From: DAOTXK01 sp034430555
GTDB taxonomy: Bacteria; Chloroflexota; Anaerolineae; Aggregatilineales; Ch27
NCBI GenBank assembly: GCA_034430555.1
Contig: DAOUEM010000484.1
Coordinates: 1 to 13,983, forward strand
Direction of reading: 5' to 3'
Length of the DNA stretch: 13,983 bases
Position 1 is the stretch's first letter. Each line of letters begins with the position of its first letter. The notes under the pieces are model-generated. The model did not search any database. It was not told where the DNA came from and saw only the letters and a program-made list of their open reading frames with translations. Positions 13,495 to 13,983 of the stretch are shown piece after piece. Position numbers and translations under genes: made by a program.

Positions 13495-13655
13495 TTTTGT
13501 CGCCTGTTCATCGAGCCTCTCTTATTTCCAGCATACAATAATATTGAGCAGAAACGAAGGCTGCCGGTTCGATTTGTGAGGGGCGGCACTTTGCGGCACA
13601 ATTACCGGTCGGTTTGCCCGTTCATTTGCCCACCGGAAAGCGCTGGCTGAGACCC

Positions 13656-13983
13656 TTGACCCTTCACCCGTTTTTTGCTTGTCCCAAAGCCCGGTGGCGC
13701 CGGGCGCTGCCGATCCTGGTCCTGGCGCTGCTGGCGGCGGCCTGCGGGTCGCCCACTCCGTCGGAGATGGTCGTGATCACCGCCCCGGCGGAGACGCTCA
13801 CGCCGACTCGCATCGTGGGCGGCGGCGTCCCGGCCACGCCCACCCCGACCATTACGCCGACCTTTACCCCGACGCCGACCTTCACGCCGACGCCGACCTT
13901 CACACCCACCTTCACCCGTACGCCGACGCCGACCCTGACGCCTTCCCATACGCCCACCTTCACGCCGGAGGTGATGACGCTGA
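13656..13983 (+). CDS. Thr/Pro-rich lipoprotein (3' part lies outside the window)
   Basis: The frame is open to the window edge. A basic stretch (KARWRR) and a hydrophobic core lead to the lipobox LAAAC, then GSPTPSEMVVITAP and a long Thr/Pro linker of TFTPTP-type repeats, the usual spacer between lipid anchor and outer domain in Chloroflexota lipoproteins. There is no ATG before the signal segment. The TTG at 13656 gives the most natural signal length (28 residues before Cys), but in-frame TTG codons at 13626 and 13614 are possible and none has a good ribosome site. The functional domain is not in the window. It diverges from the zinc-ribbon gene. Confidence 0.7.
   Translation, partial: MTLHPFFACPKARWRRALPILVLALLAAACGSPTPSEMVVITAPAETLTPTRIVGGGVPATPTPTITPTFTPTPTFTPTPTFTPTFTRTPTPTLTPSHTPTFTPEVMTL
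13860..13913 (+). repeat. 18-bp coding tandem repeat (TFTPTP units)
   Basis: Three 18-bp units (13860-13877, 13878-13895, 13896-13913), each encoding TFTP plus TP or TF, lie in the lipoprotein linker. The third unit has diverged. Low-complexity DNA like this can change copy number and so linker length. Confidence 0.7.

Noticed and set aside
13602..13963. Gly/Val/Arg-rich minus-strand frames at the right edge
   Set aside because: They are antisense reads of the Thr/Pro linker of the lipoprotein gene; the repeats force artificial open frames.

Overview
This is a high-GC bacterial window. It looks like chromosome from a Chloroflexota (Anaerolineae-like) bacterium or a close metagenomic relative. 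The clues are secreted proteins built from bacterial SH3 (type 3) repeats with LysM, lipoproteins with Thr/Pro-rich linkers, TIR proteins, a TIR fused to a formylglycine-generating-enzyme (FGE) fold, and GT-C-like membrane proteins. The phylum is inferred from protein architecture only. I see no rRNA, tRNA, CRISPR array, transposase or phage gene.

Layout. 1-528 (-): 5' part of an exported protein of unknown function, visibly more A/T-rich than the rest. 775-1926 (-): HtrA/DegP-type protease with its own terminator and a palindromic promoter region. 2230-2859 (+): kynurenine formamidase KynB. 3038-4084 (-): secreted protein with three SH3 domains and a LysM. 4274-5745 (+): short TIR protein, MgtC/SapB membrane protein 12 nt downstream, then a Cys-rich lipoprotein whose stop codon lies inside a 16-bp tandem repeat. 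5817-6332 (-): VOC/glyoxalase-fold protein with a helical tail. 6496-6705 (-): cold-shock protein, with a strong promoter and a leader that carries its own terminator-like hairpin. 7056-8661/8666 (+): GT-C-like multi-pass membrane protein. 8722-9171 (+): D-aminoacyl-tRNA deacylase. 9212-10129 (+): alpha/beta hydrolase. 10212-11657 (+): TIR-helical-FGE fusion with its own promoter. 11723-13252 and 13291-13494 (-): SH3 lipoprotein and zinc-ribbon protein, probably one transcript. 13656-13983 (+): 5' part of a Thr/Pro-rich lipoprotein.

How the genes fit together. Much of the window encodes envelope functions: HtrA quality control, SH3/LysM wall or surface binding, four exported or lipid-anchored proteins, and a glycosyltransferase-like membrane protein. 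Mixed in are housekeeping genes (dtd, csp, kynB) and two unrelated TIR genes.

The most promising candidates for an undescribed system are two. First, the TIR + MgtC pair (4274-5272), possibly extended by the lipoprotein. Second, the TIR-FGE fusion (10212-11657): its TIR has Gln where the other TIR has the catalytic-type Glu, its FGE domain lacks both catalytic cysteines, and its aromatic-rich C-terminus looks like the variable region of a diversity-generating-retroelement target. No reverse transcriptase or template repeat is visible here, so that last link is a hypothesis.

Several long reading frames begin upstream of their real starts. I moved starts for kynB, the SH3/LysM gene, the TIR gene, the GT-C gene, dtd and the SH3 lipoprotein, using promoter, ribosome-site and signal-peptide evidence.
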